Assembly (NCBI GenBank): GCA_027922465.2
Contig: BQMF02000266.1
Coordinates: 62,001-126,000, forward strand
DNA: 64,000 bases
Source: Turritopsis dohrnii
Taxonomy: Eukaryota; Cnidaria; Hydrozoa; Anthoathecata; Oceaniidae
Reading direction: 5' to 3'
Below, piece by piece: positions 47,790-59,741 of this stretch; within the stretch, counting starts at the first letter, position 1, and every line of letters begins with the position of its first letter. A model generated the notes under the pieces. It ran no database searches. It saw nothing but the letters and a program-made list of their open reading frames with translations, and was not told the origin of the DNA. Position numbers and translations under genes: made by a program.

Positions 47790-48874
47790 TTAATCTTTGC
47801 AATTATGAGACTTTTGTTATGTTGAAAATAAAAAGAGTGAATTGTAGACTTACCAGATTGAGTATTTATATCTTGTAGTCCTCTGTTTTTCATTTTTATG
47901 TTGCTTAGTTTTGTAGTTCTATTGGCATCTGAACACAATTTGTGCTTGCTGCAATTTGTGTTCTTATCCAATTTGTTGTTTCTATTTAACTGTGAAAAGA
48001 GGACGCATTACCTCAATCAACACATTGACATAAAAAGTTGCCTCATAGATGTCGAGTGATTGCTTCATTGTTTGTTCTATTTTTTTCTTGGCAAAGCTCG
48101 CAAAACCTTTGAAATGGTTTTTGGTCCTTCAGTTTGATATCTAGTTCACCATATTACCGAGCGAGCCACATATATAAAGTTTGCAATGTTTAAACATACA
48201 GTGTTAGCTGTATATACTTATAAGTTGATAACCGGTTATTTTTACTGGAGGAAGCAAAGCAATGTTTTCACAAGTTGCCTTGTTTTAGTTTTGTGGCTTA
48301 TTTTAAATGAAGGAGTTTCTTCTGAAAACCTGCTCCTTTTATTCATTTTATATAAGAATTATGTAGTGCAATAGTCTTATATATGTCACCTTTTATCACT
48401 ATCTTATCACTGAATTGGAGTGTGATATAGTGTAACTTTTGTCCATTATTCAAGCAATGCAAGTATAGAGTACTAAGCTGATAAAATGATAGGCCGCTCT
48501 AAGTGATTGCCCAATCAATAAAAAAAGGCAGTGTAGTATAGTACACATATACTACATATTTCCATTGTTTTGACAGTGAACAAAAAGTTGCCTTTCATAA
48601 TAGCTTATTTCCTGTCCTCCATATTTGCTATAAACACTAAAAATGCCTCAGTAAAGAAAACATAACTTCTTCTCTGCCCTCCAAAAGTGGCATAAAAAGG
48701 GCGTAAAATCTTGTCCTTCAGCATAAAAAAAGCATAAGATATTGCATTTTTTGGCATAAAATCATATGAGTAGGAGCCCTGAAAGCCTAAATCACAATAA
48801 CCAGTGCTTATGTCGATTTTCCACATTTTTGCGATCTCTCTTTACGATGCCCAATTTCTATTCAAAAGAGCTTA

Positions 48875-50544
48875 ATGGGAGAATTTGGCGGGAATACTGA
48901 TACCATGGATACTGAGTATTTGAATGACGTAATGAACCAGCGAAAACATAATTTGATTGGACAGGTACCTATATTGATGACTCACCAAAGCCAAAGTAAC
49001 AAGAACTGGTAGGAATTTGGAATTGCAAGAAAGAAATTTAAAAAGAAAGTTCACAAAGAAACAATTTCCAAGCCCTATCTGATGGTACAATCAGTTTTAG
49101 CTTAATAAGAACTTCGAAAATCGACTTTTTAAGGGCAATGACCCTACCCAATTCAAAACCCTATGTAAAAATTTCCCCAGCTTTGCCAGCTTGGCAAAAC
49201 TGGTTTTGAAGTCCCAAGGGACCATTTAATGAGAAAATAAAACAAAAACCCAATATACTAATTGTATGGGTGCAAGCAAAATACCCCATTTGCCACCGGA
49301 CTTTAATAACTAACTTTTATTAAATTTCTGTAATTTCTCTCTGAAATGACAAAAAACTGATCAAGTCACGACTGTTCCTTTACTTTAAAATTAGGGGCTT
49401 TCAAATAGAAAATTTTAAGTCGCATTCTAAATCTTATGTTCAGTCCTTATCATGAGTGAAACAGCATATGGTTCTCGTTTTTCCAAGATTCTTCTTATAC
49501 TGTTGGATGATAAATTTTCAGAAAATTCACTAGTGTTGCTTATAAACTTTTTGCTTATAAAAAAACTTATGTATTATTGTTGTTGTTATTATTAACGAAT
49601 TTTTATACAGGATATATCTACATTCATATCATATTACACTAGATACATCTATGTACTGTTATCACAGATGGCCTGCAGCTGATACTGTGATTCAGGAACA
49701 ATAACATAAGAACTTTCTTTCTCCTGATCTACAATGTTCAGCACATAAAACCAGACTTTCAGTTAAAGCCAGAAGTTTTATGGTACATCGACTGTATGTT
49801 TTTGTCATACAAAAATTCTGTCACTTTTTCGTACTGCTTGAATCGTTTATCAACCACAACAAATATGGCGGATATTGTGAAAATTTCTCCACATTAGAGT
49901 TCAGTTCCCCCCGCTTTGAAATTTTACACATGAAGATATTGACAGGTGCAATCTTGGTTCTTGTTATATAACTCCACGCTAATGCGGTACATATATCAAC
50001 TCGTCCCTATAACAAAGATATTGCAAAAGCAAAAAGGTCTGGAGACGAAACTGCTATCTACTGAGTAGTACAAATAATCTGTATACTAAAGATTTTTACC
50101 TTTTGTGGGATAGCGACTTATGGTTTAGTAAAGCTAAATTTTCAGATTTATTCTGGTTTATTAGTAAAACAATTAAGAGAAATTGTCAGGCATACGGAAA
50201 AAAATATGGATGACATTATTTGGAATGCAGCAATGGGATACGCCCTTCAAACATTGAGGAAGAAAATAATGAAAGCTCAAAAGGACCATTTTCTTAAACA
50301 ACTTTTTAAAATCCATGCAAAGAAATATAAAAGGCTAATTGATGTTGAGTTTATTGAAATGCAATTGAAAGAGAGCCAGCAGTCAATATTGATAAAAGGG
50401 TTGGATTTGTGCCATGAGAAAGAAGGTGGACAGCGAAAGAGAAAGAAGGGGTTATCAGAAAGAAACGAAATGGACCGGCAATTTGTGTACCAAATGTTAA
50501 CATATGTCAAGCAGATGGAAATGTTAAACTCGATACTGATATGA
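48875..50544 (+). CDS. Three-exon gene of unknown function
   Basis: Exons 48875-48964 (MGEFGGNTDTMDTEYLNDVM, NQRKHNLIGQ), 49611-49652 (DISTFISYYTRYIY) and 50146-50544, all phase 0 with GTACCT and GTACTG donors and CAG acceptors; 176 residues in total. Exon 3 reads IYSGLLVKQLREIVRHTEKN, MDDIIWNAAMGYALQTLRKK, a Lys-rich helical stretch, KEGGQRKRKKGLSERNEMDR and ends EMLNSILI. The product is basic, mostly alpha-helical by composition, with a likely nuclear localisation patch (RKRKK). I do not recognise the family. Exon 3 is solid; the middle exon is less certain because it is only 42 nt. Confidence 0.5.
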
Positions 50545-50997
50545 CTTTTGGCAGATTCGTTGAAATCGCATGTTGTTTACACGAAACTTACATGAATTTA
50601 TACACGATTCGTTTAAGTTGGGTCTGTTACGAAATTTGAGACAAAGACGTTTTAATTTAGGAAGAACTTGTATATGACGAAAATTGAAAATTGAAATTTG
50701 AAATTGAAAATTTGATTATTCTACGTTAAAAATTTTAAAAAGTTCGGCGGCTTAAAGAAACTTTAAATTTTTGAATCAACACATCATCTTAATCCAGAAT
50801 TTATGTGGAATTCTTTCATAATGAAGCCATATATTCACAACTTAAGACAAGGCTTCCCCATTGCCCTACCTCCTGCTAAGTCTATTCGTGAATTAAATTC
50901 GACTTTCGTGCTGCACTAACATGCAACCATCTTTCTTGCAACACTAAAAATCACGGAACCTTTTATAATTTCAAATCTGATGTTGAGAAACACCAAA
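50545..50997. other. 3' flank of the unknown gene
   Basis: No further exon is visible. The first 80 bp after the stop (GACTTTTGGCAGATTCG...TTGTTTACACGAAAC) recur at about 52330-52400, showing a partial duplication. Confidence 0.4.
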
Positions 50998-51188
50998 TAC
51001 AGTATAACCATAGCGACCTAGCGTAGCGAGCATTTCTAAGGACCAACTCGAAATGGTCGTTGATTGGAGGTGGTCGCTGTGGGGAGGTTTTGTTTTGAGA
51101 GTTTGAGAGTAACGGGACCAAAGTTTCGTAGTCGTTGATAGGAGGTGGTCATTGTGGAGAGGTGGTCGCTATTGGAGGTTGCACTGTA
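50998..51188. mobile_element. pogo/Tigger-derived MITE, 191 bp
   Basis: TACAGTATAACCATAGCGAC and the inverted end GTCGCTATTGGAGGTTGCACTGTA, both starting or ending at TA. Inside are repeated GGAGGTGGTCGCT blocks. Confidence 0.65.
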
Positions 51189-52290
51189 TACTATAAATGC
51201 AAGCATTGTGTTTAATTATATTTGAGTGTTCGCATTTAAATTTTTAGTTATCTTATTGTTGGATTTAAGTAGTTTTGTTAAGCATGCCGACGTTAAACAA
51301 AAAATAAAGAAAATAGATACGCCAACAATTTCGTAATAGACGCAGTTGTTCATGAATAATTCGTTAAATAGTCCGAAACTTCATTCTTCACGCTGGGGAA
51401 TAATGAAGTTTTTTCTTGCTTTACTAATGGCGTGTGCACGCCTACCTGGTAACTGCTGGGTACTTGTAATGTAATCAGTGATTGTTTATGAAAAGGATAG
51501 ACGCGAAACTCTTGTTTCATGTTTACCATCACACTCCCACTGCCACAACAGGCAAAAGGAAAAGCAAAAGGAAAGTAAAAGTAAAATTTTTATTTTTGGT
51601 GACGTCATTATGCCTAAAGTTTCAATGCTTAGAATACACTTTTTTTGTAAGGTTGTCAAAGTCACGTGACATCATGAATTCCGATCCACTTAAATCTCAT
51701 CAACTTTAATATTGTACAGTTGACCTTTTGAACTCGACCTTTTGCTATCTCGACACCCGCCTAACTCGACATAATTCCTTCAGTCCCGCCAGATTCGACG
51801 TTTTTGAATGGGCATTTTTCCCCGCTATCTCGACATTTCTAACCCGACACCGCCAATCTCGACGTAAATATTTCGGCCACTTGACAAAAAAGGGAAAAAT
51901 TCACGAACAACTCTACTAAGTTGTATAAAATTCCCTGCAAATCTATAGAGAAATAGTTTCATGTAAACGAAACATGATTTTTCCGAATCCCGCTAATTTT
52001 CAAAATTTTAATTGCTGTTATTTCCTTATTTATCGCCTTCTGAGAAAATGTTCTGTCGCCGTCAATTCTGAGCTCATGTTCTGTCAACGTCAATCAAAAT
52101 GGGGAAGGGATGCAGGTGGAATGTACACTTCACTTCGTTGGCAAAGCAGGATACATAAATATTCTAAGACAGCAGTATCAAGCCATCAATGAACTTTAAT
52201 TTTTGATAAAAATATATTCCAAATTAAGAAATATATTAGTTTTTTTCTTATTTAGTTCTTCTAGGTACTTTTCCAACCTAATAAAAGCAA
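51189..52290. other. Non-coding; partial pogo-type left end
   Basis: At about 51717 TACAGTTGACCTTTTGAACT then CTCGACACCCGCC starts another pogo-type repeat with no matching right end. No gene is supported. Confidence 0.4.
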
Positions 52291-52420
52291 AATGTTAACA
52301 TGTCAAGCAGGTGGTAATGTTAAACTCCATACTGATATGACTTTTTTTTGAAATCGCTTTTTGTTTACACAAAACCATTATTAGTGCGCATTTCGTGTGA
52401 ATTTACATACAATTCATTGG
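52291..52420 (+). repeat. Duplicated fragment of the unknown gene's 3' end
   Basis: AAAATGTTAACATGTCAAGC and TAATGTTAAACTCCATACTG, TATGACTTTT repeat, with changes, the last coding codons and 3' flank at 50497-50600. The copy begins about 30 codons before the end of the gene and has lost the frame. Confidence 0.6.
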
Positions 52421-52439
52421 AGTTCAGTTCAAAAATGAA

Positions 52440-52915
52440 TACCGTGTAATGCTTCGATTAGACGCCCGGGGCGTTTATTAAATTTTTTGAATTTTTAGGG
52501 GGGCGTCTATTCGAGGGGGGCGTTTAAAAGAGGGGGGCGTCTATTGAATTTTTGTGAAACTCTTCTTTTTCGTAAATATAAACTAAATATAAACATCGAT
52601 AAAAAATATACAAAATTAAACTTCAAGATCATCGTCAATAAAGACAAAGTTTCCAACTGTTAGTTTAAAGAAAGGCGTCTATCGCAAATTTCCATATTTT
52701 TATACAAAATGAAAACATTGAGGCTGAAACAATGCAATGTAGTAGTTCTACATGCCTTAATTAGTGTGTCTCTTGAGAGGGGCGTCTATTCGAGGGGGGC
52801 GTCTAATAGAGGGGGCGTTTATTTAAAAATCTCCTGAAAAGGGGGGGCGTCTATTCGAGGGGGGGTGGGGGGGGGCGTTTAAAAGAAGGGGGCGTTTAAT
52901 CGATGCATTACGGTA
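52440..52915. mobile_element. TA-target MITE (GGGGCGTCTAT type), 476 bp
   Basis: TACCGTGTAATGCTTCGATT and the inverted end AATCGATGCATTACGGTA, with TA edges. Runs of GGGGGGCGTCTATTCGA are scattered inside. Another pogo-type repeat (TACAGTAGAATCCCGATAAC) starts at 52914, sharing the TA. Confidence 0.65.
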
Positions 52916-53040
52916 CAGTAGAATCCCGATAACTGGAATCCCTACGGAATCGAAAAAATAGTTCGAGTTATCGGGGCATTCGATAACTCGTGAACTTTTG
53001 CAGAAAAAAGAAAATAGTTCCAGTTATTAAGAGATTGTTG
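52914..53040. mobile_element. Partial pogo-type MITE
   Basis: Left end TACAGTAGAATCCCGATAAC, then TAGTTCGAGTTATCGGGGCA. It belongs to the same family as the MITE split by BEL at 35659-43692. The right end is lost or degraded. Confidence 0.5.
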
Positions 53041-55367
53041 GTCAGCGCCAAAGGTAGCTGATCTTTCATTTCCCCTTGTCTGTCAGTCCGTCAGTCAGTT
53101 AGTAAGATCGCAGTTCTTCACGCCCTGATTAAGCGCCCGTTATTGCTAAATTTCAGTTTTTCGGTTCAAAATAAGAAAGTTCAAAGCACAACATTTATTT
53201 TTGGTACATATATCGCTAGTATGTAACTAACTATTATATATTGCAATGCAAAGAGGGTTCATTTCACTCAAATGAATAAATGAATTAATCGTTTTAATGC
53301 GCCCTTTCGCCACCTTAATTTATAACGTAGGCCATTGGGAGCGAAACATTGCAGGGCTAAAAATTAGTAGTCGAATTAGTTGTATTTACATTACAAAAGC
53401 ATATTGAATCAAGACGTTTACAACTATGATCCCCAATTGGATAGGAGAGAAATTTATTGAAGAGGAAGAAAAAGTCAGGCAAGTTGCATAAATTATATAT
53501 TTGTATATGTCAATGATTGAAATTGTTTTCTTAGCTCAGGGAAGACTTAGCTAGGTGTGCTGAGAATTATTCTGAATTATTCTATCGTAATTCTATTCTT
53601 GTGGTAGCACTTCCATTTTGCAGTTTTATAGTGAAATTTTGATGAACAAGAAAAAAGGATTTGAGATGATGGAAATATATAATTCACTCGTGCAGGGAGC
53701 TCAGGGTTAGGGTTAGTCATAAGCGTAAACCATGGGGGGCGGGGGTGAAAATATTCTACTACAGTTCACCATCAAAATATCCATCCCTATGCAGACAACC
53801 GACAAATTCCCTCGCATCTAGCAGACCGGTCTACTTTTGGGTTACTTTTTTCTGCCTTGTTAGCTCATTTGAGAGATATATGCATACTATGAAAAATTTT
53901 GCATAATATAAAGCTTGAATTTTTTATACCTGCTGTGCCTAATACTTGAAACTGACTATATTGTATACCGTTGATCGCCCTAACTTCGGACATCCTTCCT
54001 AACTTCGGACACAAAAAACATATCTGCAATATACAAACCACACCAATAATAATCAATACTGCACTGTCAATTAAACTAAATCCAAAATTTATCTGAGCTT
54101 TGCAATGTGATTACGTACGTGATTTATTAAGACTCTATCTAAACATCAGATCCATGGAATTCACACAGACTTTGCACATATTTATCGTGATGTAGGTATG
54201 ACATTGCTTTCCACATCCTGCTCACATTTTCTTACTTCGTCTTTCCCCGTATTATCTGAAAGTTATAGTGTCTGTTTGGATTTTTAGAAGACTTTTAAGA
54301 AGGTCCCTTTTCACTTTTCAATTTTCAGCAGATCAACAAATACCTTATTATACAAAATTAAACCGCGTATATAACTTAATTAAGCTGCACAGCATAGAAA
54401 TAGTCTTCATTAAATGCGGCTTAATTTTTAGCACGGCCTACAATATGATTAACACGGCTTGATTAACACTCAACCACGACTGACAACATTGAAACCTATC
54501 CATTTTGAGATACCGTAAATATCCGAACAAGCGCCCTGGGCGCTTATTAAATTTTTGGATTTTTTGCATGGGCGCTTAATCAAGGGGGGGCGCTTAATAA
54601 ATGCTGGGCGTTAATAAAATTTTTCTAATTTTGCACTAGATAAAGACAACAATAATTTTGATTTTTATAATTTTTCCTGAAAAATAAAACTGAAAAAAAA
54701 CATTAACAAAGTGAGGTTTCGTCTTACTACTGTTTTCTTAGTTTTACCAGGGATGTGTGAGAGATGGATAGTGAACGGCTTCAATATCTAAAAAATCTAT
54801 TGTTGTTTCTTTTGTGTCGCTATTGTGTCGGCAACTGTTTGATGTTCTAACTCTGTTATCAGCGGGAAGTTTAAAATGGCGAATGATAAATCGTATGTCG
54901 TAGGGGAACTGAAACTTTATTGCTTATTTTAACTGTGTTTTCAAAACTCTGAGAGGTGCCTAGCAAGGAAAAAGATTCCTGAGTTATCATAGAGTTAAAT
55001 GTGCCTGGACTGTCGACGTGCCAAAGGAGAAAAACTATAAAACATGTGGGTAAAAGTTATTAGAGGAACACTTCATGTTGTTAAAAAGTGAGTGTTTCAG
55101 GACTCAATTCCTGCTATAGATAAAGTCTGGAAGTGTTGTAAATAAGTTTATAGGTATCTTTGATGACCATAGATTGCATTTAAGTTGATTATTAGTAGCG
55201 GCACTTTGTATTTTCAAGCGGCACTTGGATGGAAGTTACTGCAGTAAACGGACTGAATTTGTTATTATGTAAGTATTCCTTTTATATCTGATGGAATAAT
55301 TGTCTTTTCAGTTCAAATTGTCATCCAGTAAGTTATTGGCAATATTTATAGGGATGTTTCAAATTGA

Positions 55368-55679
55368 AAGTGTGCATGTCGTGTATGTGCCAACAAAATA
55401 AAGATTTATGACAAGTATAAGAATCCGAAGGAAGTAATGGATTTTAAAGATGAAATACTCGACTTATTTGTGCATAATTTGACAGAGGATATTCCAACAG
55501 TTCATCCACAGTTTATTTGTGAAGTATGCAAACGTAAACTGGAATGGTGTAAGAAATCAAGTGGAAATTACAAGTTGCGTGAGGGTGAATTGTCAAGATT
55601 TGATGGTGGTGAACCAGCAATAAAATGTCCAGGATTTGGAGTTATGTTTGAAGATAAAAAGAACAGACATTGTATGTAA
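55368..55679 (+). CDS. Zinc-binding segment resembling the RAG1 N-terminal region (partial)
   Basis: Open from after a TGA at 55365 to TAA/stop at 55677-55679, about 103 residues. It reads CACRVCANKIKIYDKYKNPK, ILDLFVHNLTEDIPTVHPQF, ICEVCKRKLEW. The C-R-x-C ... F...L..DI..VHP..IC..C order and spacing parallels the first zinc-binding block of RAG1 (CRIC ... IHP..FC..C). RAG1-N-like proteins are reported in invertebrate mobile elements (N-RAG-TP of Aplysia). It may be one exon of a longer gene; no catalytic core is visible. Identification is by pattern, not search. Confidence 0.5.
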   Translation, partial: KCACRVCANKIKIYDKYKNPKEVMDFKDEILDLFVHNLTEDIPTVHPQFICEVCKRKLEWCKKSSGNYKLREGELSRFDGGEPAIKCPGFGVMFEDKKNRHCM

Positions 55680-55734
55680 AGCATAGCACAAGCCACAAAT
55701 GACTGTGAGAGAAATTGCCGAAAAATTTGGATTT

Positions 55735-55985
55735 ATATATATATATTATACCTGGGGCTCTACTAAAGGGCACCAATGTTTTTCTTAGCATTTGAGTATG
55801 ATATTCAGATGCCATTAGATCATTTACCAGACGTGTGTGTCAAAAAAGTAGACTTGCTATTTACTTATTTGAGCAAAGATTTATATATGGAAGATATGCA
55901 ACAATTTGTTTTTGGATTTTTATATTATATATATATATATATATATATGGGGCTATTAAAGGGCACCAATGTTTTTCTCTTTCAT
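55735..55985. repeat. Duplicated (AT)n plus GGGCACCAATGTTTTTC block
   Basis: An (AT)n run followed by GGGGCTCTACTAAAGGGCACC is repeated about 200 bp later as ATGGGGCTATTAAAGGGCACC, both followed by AATGTTTTTCT. A local tandem duplication. Confidence 0.6.
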
Positions 55986-58094
55986 TCAATTGCATTCTTT
56001 TTTAATGAATTTATGTATTACAAAGAATTAACTGTTTTTTTCTCTTTAAATCCTTTTTTCTTCCTGGTGAGTTATCCCTTGGAAATGGTCAAGATCTTGT
56101 TCCAGGTCACTGCATAATGAGAGAATATAGGTATTTAATTATATCGGATAACCAAAGAATTTGCGAATATAATAAGGCAAAATTAAAATTCCTCTCTGAA
56201 ACACCTGGCATAAACCCATATTAAACCCATATATTTTGGAAGGTGGACAATATGAACACTAGCACTTGTTTCTGAGGATTTCGAACTTAAAACGTTATTG
56301 ACACCTTAGATAACTATTCTGCAAGATGTCATGACAATGAACATTTTCCTGAGAAAGGCTTTCGAATTGTGATGTACTTCATTGAAGGGTAAGATACAAC
56401 TTCAAAGTGAAATTGCTAGGTCATAATTCCATAAAATCAGCTCTACATCCAAAATAATTGTTAAAAAAAAGAAAAAATAGCAAAGTAAAATATTTTCAAA
56501 AACTTCAGAATAATTTAGATCTTTATTAAATATTTCTGCTTTGCTTTGATAATAATTAGTTAAGCCCAAACTTGTGTAAATAACAACACAATCAAAATTA
56601 TATGTGAGAAATAGATGAGACTAGTGTTTAAAATAGCAAAAGCTTTTCGATAAAAATCATCTTCAGTGCATAAAAACATATAAACACTTGTCTGGCGGAA
56701 TATTATTCTACACAATCAAAATTATTAATAAGGAAAAAAAGTATAATAAAACAAGACGACAAATCTTTAAAATTAAGCAAAAACTTTTCGATATATTATC
56801 ATTTTCAGTGCTTAAAGTAAAATGCTAAATTAATTTTAAAGATTTGTCGTCCTGTTTTATCATTATATACATTACATTTTATATACATTACATTTCATAT
56901 ACTTTTTATTATATACATAATAAAAACAAAAAAAATATGTATTATGCAAAACTGTCTAATTCTTTTTGCTGCAAGTTGACTTTAAGATTGACTTTCTCAT
57001 AGCAGGCATAGCTTTGTTGTCAATTTTTAATTTTAGTGTCTTGTTTTCAGCTTATTTGATTTTGACAACATTCTGTTCAAGTTTCTTTAAAATAACGTCA
57101 TGTAGACTTTCATATGCATATTTTACCATCAGTGATGTAATTAGAATTGTCTGTACAATGTTTTCCACTCTGCGTACAAATATATAAAATGTTTGTTACT
57201 GTTCGAGAAGTTGCTTTTTGATAGCATATGGAATGTACCCAGAAACATAATATAGAGTTTTTTCTTCTACTGGTGTCAACTTTAAACGACTTGCTTCCAC
57301 AAAACAATTTTGCTTTAACATTAACTTGAAAAAAACTCAAGCACAGTGTTTTCATGGAAATGAATTATATCTTTCCAGGAGTTCATAATATGTAACTTTA
57401 TGAAATTTCGAAAACATCAACTCTCTTTATGTACTGAAATCAATAACACCAAGTTGATCTTGACTGTGTATCTGTGTAATTGTGAGCAAAGTTCAATATG
57501 CATGTGAAATTCTTCTTTATCAACTGTCTTTTAACACTTTTCTAAGTGCTTCTTGTAAAAAAACAAACGATTCTTATTTTCTTCCAGCATTTTTTACAAG
57601 AGTAACTGAATGCAGATGATAGATTAACATCGATATTCACATGGACTGACTCAACAACTTTTAATATAAACATCCATCATCATCCCCAACAAAAACAACA
57701 GTGGGGATTTGTAAGGTTACGTCCTCATCCAAATCATCTACATCCACGTCAAAATCAGCCAGAACAATATCTTCTTCATCTGACATAAGTATCGACTAAA
57801 ACCTCAATATCTTCGTCAAAACCGAGATCTTCAAAATTCCTCATTATCAAAACACGTGCTGTTGGTCGCCATATTAAATATTAATGAAAGGTATTCTAGC
57901 TTGTACGTTCAGGACGAAAAACTACAAAAAATTTCATTCGTCCAGCTCAAATAATAAAATGCAATCTGATTGGTTTAATAAGGAAAAAATTCCATTGTTT
58001 TAAAATGCGTGAGCAAAATTGAATAGATAACAAGGTTGGTAACAATAGATTTATACTCGTTCACTATCCATCTCTCACACATCCCAGGGTCTTA
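55986..58094. other. Decayed interior of the inner element
   Basis: AT-rich with no supported gene. AAGCTTTTCGATAAAAATCA (about 56640) and AAACTTTTCGATATATTATC (about 56790) are related repeats. A Glu/Asp-coding minus-strand stretch at 57660-57880 contains stops. Confidence 0.4.
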
Positions 58095-58498
58095 GGGGGT
58101 GATCACATGGAGGCGGGCTGGCCCGGTTAGGCGGGCTAGCTCGGTTTGCCGAGATCTCGCCACTATTAAGAAAGTGTGATAAATTTTCGTTTGTGATCAC
58201 ATGAGAAACGGGCCAGCCCGCTTTGCCGGGATCTCGCTTTATTCAACCGAGATCTCGGTAAAGCGGGCCGACGAATTTCTCATGTGATGGCTTTCAACCG
58301 GGCTGGCCCCCTTTGCCGGGATGAAATTGCATGTACGGCGCATGCGTAAAGTTGAAAAATATAACAAATATCACGTGACCAGTTTTTTAGCCCTGTTAAG
58401 CGGGCTGATACTTTTCCATGTGATCATAAAAATTTATCAGCCCGCCTAACCGAGCCAGCCCGGTTTACCGGGCTAGCCCGCCTCATGTGATCACCCCC
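58095..58498. mobile_element. TTA-target MITE (family M2), copy 2
   Basis: GGGGGTGATCACATGGAGGC and its inverse GCCTCATGTGATCACCCCC, flanked by TTA on both sides (58092-58094, 58499-58501). The interior has several inverted GGGCTGGCCCG and CCGAGATCTCGG blocks and is GC-rich against the AT-rich surroundings. Same family as 47415-47789. Confidence 0.75.
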
Positions 58499-59741
58499 TT
58501 ACTAGATTTTTTAGTTTTAAGGATACAGTATACGTTTTGAGCATAGTTTTTTAAAATTCAATTTTTTTGCCAACTAGGAATAAATATTTGCTATATTATA
58601 TATCACTGAAAAGCATTTTTTATAAGCTATCGAATGATATTAATGTTATTTGAAAATTTTGTACTAGTAAAAATGTAGAAGGCTTGGAAATTTTACACCC
58701 TGTCTTCACAAAAGCAACTCCATTTACAAAACTACTTAGTTTCCAGTGCTCATTCCACTCTTGTCAGAATCACAAAAGATGTGGGTAAAAACGGTTTTTT
58801 TTTTATTCTTTGAAAAAGCCTCATTTTCAAGTTATTTCATTTTTCCTGAAAAGTGAATTTTTTCCGTCCAAACTTTAATTTTATTTACTAATAACTTGGG
58901 AATGGTTCACTTTTCGGAAAAAAAACAAAAACCGGTTTTAGAAAAATCTATATGCTTGAACATGGTGGCAGTCTCCTTAGCAGAGCTTTTTTAGTTTTGT
59001 AAATGGGACTCAAAATGTAGTAGGAACCGTGCTAAAAAACGAACACTGCGAAAAAGCGTTTTAAAAGTTTTGCAAAAGATCACACCTTCAACATGATCAT
59101 GACATAGATTAACACCTTGGCTAGTGATACTATTATTAACAATATTTTAAACAGATGTGCATTTAAATTATGATGTTCATTTAAACAAAAAATTAAAAAA
59201 CACATGTTTACAAAAAATGTGCGAAAGATCAATCGAAGAAAATCACGATTAATGAATGAGAAAAACTTTTATTTGGAAATAAACAACTTTTCTGTAAAAA
59301 AATCATAAAATCAACTTCACCACTGAAAAATTCAGATATTTTTAGGTAAATTGCTGAAAAAAAATTTATTTTGGTTTTTTGATGTACAGAACGTATACTG
59401 TATCCTTAATTTAAACAAGATCAACATCATCTTTATCATTTCAAAACTACTACATCAGATTTTAAACGCAAATACAAGAAATTACATCTACGTTACAGTC
59501 ATTGGGAAACGAAAAATGGGAAGTTGGACTTGTGGTGCCCGCACAAAATGTAATCGAACAGTAAGAGTCCCTGATGAACAATTGTTGAAGATCAAAGAAC
59601 AGTTTCCAACTAGAGTTGAAACATAGGGAAAAAAAATTATAGATGCCCACAACATAAACTACGTATTTTATCTATTTACCGATATAAGAAAGTAAAAATT
59701 TCAAATAAGCACCCAGTTTCTCAAGACAGTTTTCGATTAAC
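58499..59741. other. Interior of inner element; one small ORF
   Basis: AT-rich. A short plus-strand frame ending at 59626 reads MGSWTCGARTKCNRTVRVPD then EQLLKIKEQFPT. It may be the last exon of the element's gene, but I cannot tie it to the zinc segment. Confidence 0.3.

Larger units (their letters stand above)
46492..48781. mobile_element. hAT-like non-autonomous element, 2.3 kb
   Basis: CAGGGCTCCCACTCGGCATC (from 46492) and the inverse-type end ATGAGTAGGAGCCCTG (to 48781) give hAT-style CAGGG termini of about 14 bp. Subterminal regions on both sides repeat GCATAAAAAA/TCATAAAA motifs, typical of transposase-binding sites. No coding region is intact. A nested TTA-target element sits inside. 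A clean 8-bp TSD is not visible. Confidence 0.65.

Noticed and set aside
53428..53477. Possible exon MIPNWIGEKFIEEEEKV with an AG|GCAAGT (GC-AG) donor
   Set aside because: The donor is attractive, but the phase does not fit the next candidate exon at 60818 and no other partner is seen.
57630..57900. Acid-rich minus-strand stretch starting MATNSTCFDNEE
   Set aside because: It is broken by stops and frame changes within 20 codons; no domain is recognisable.
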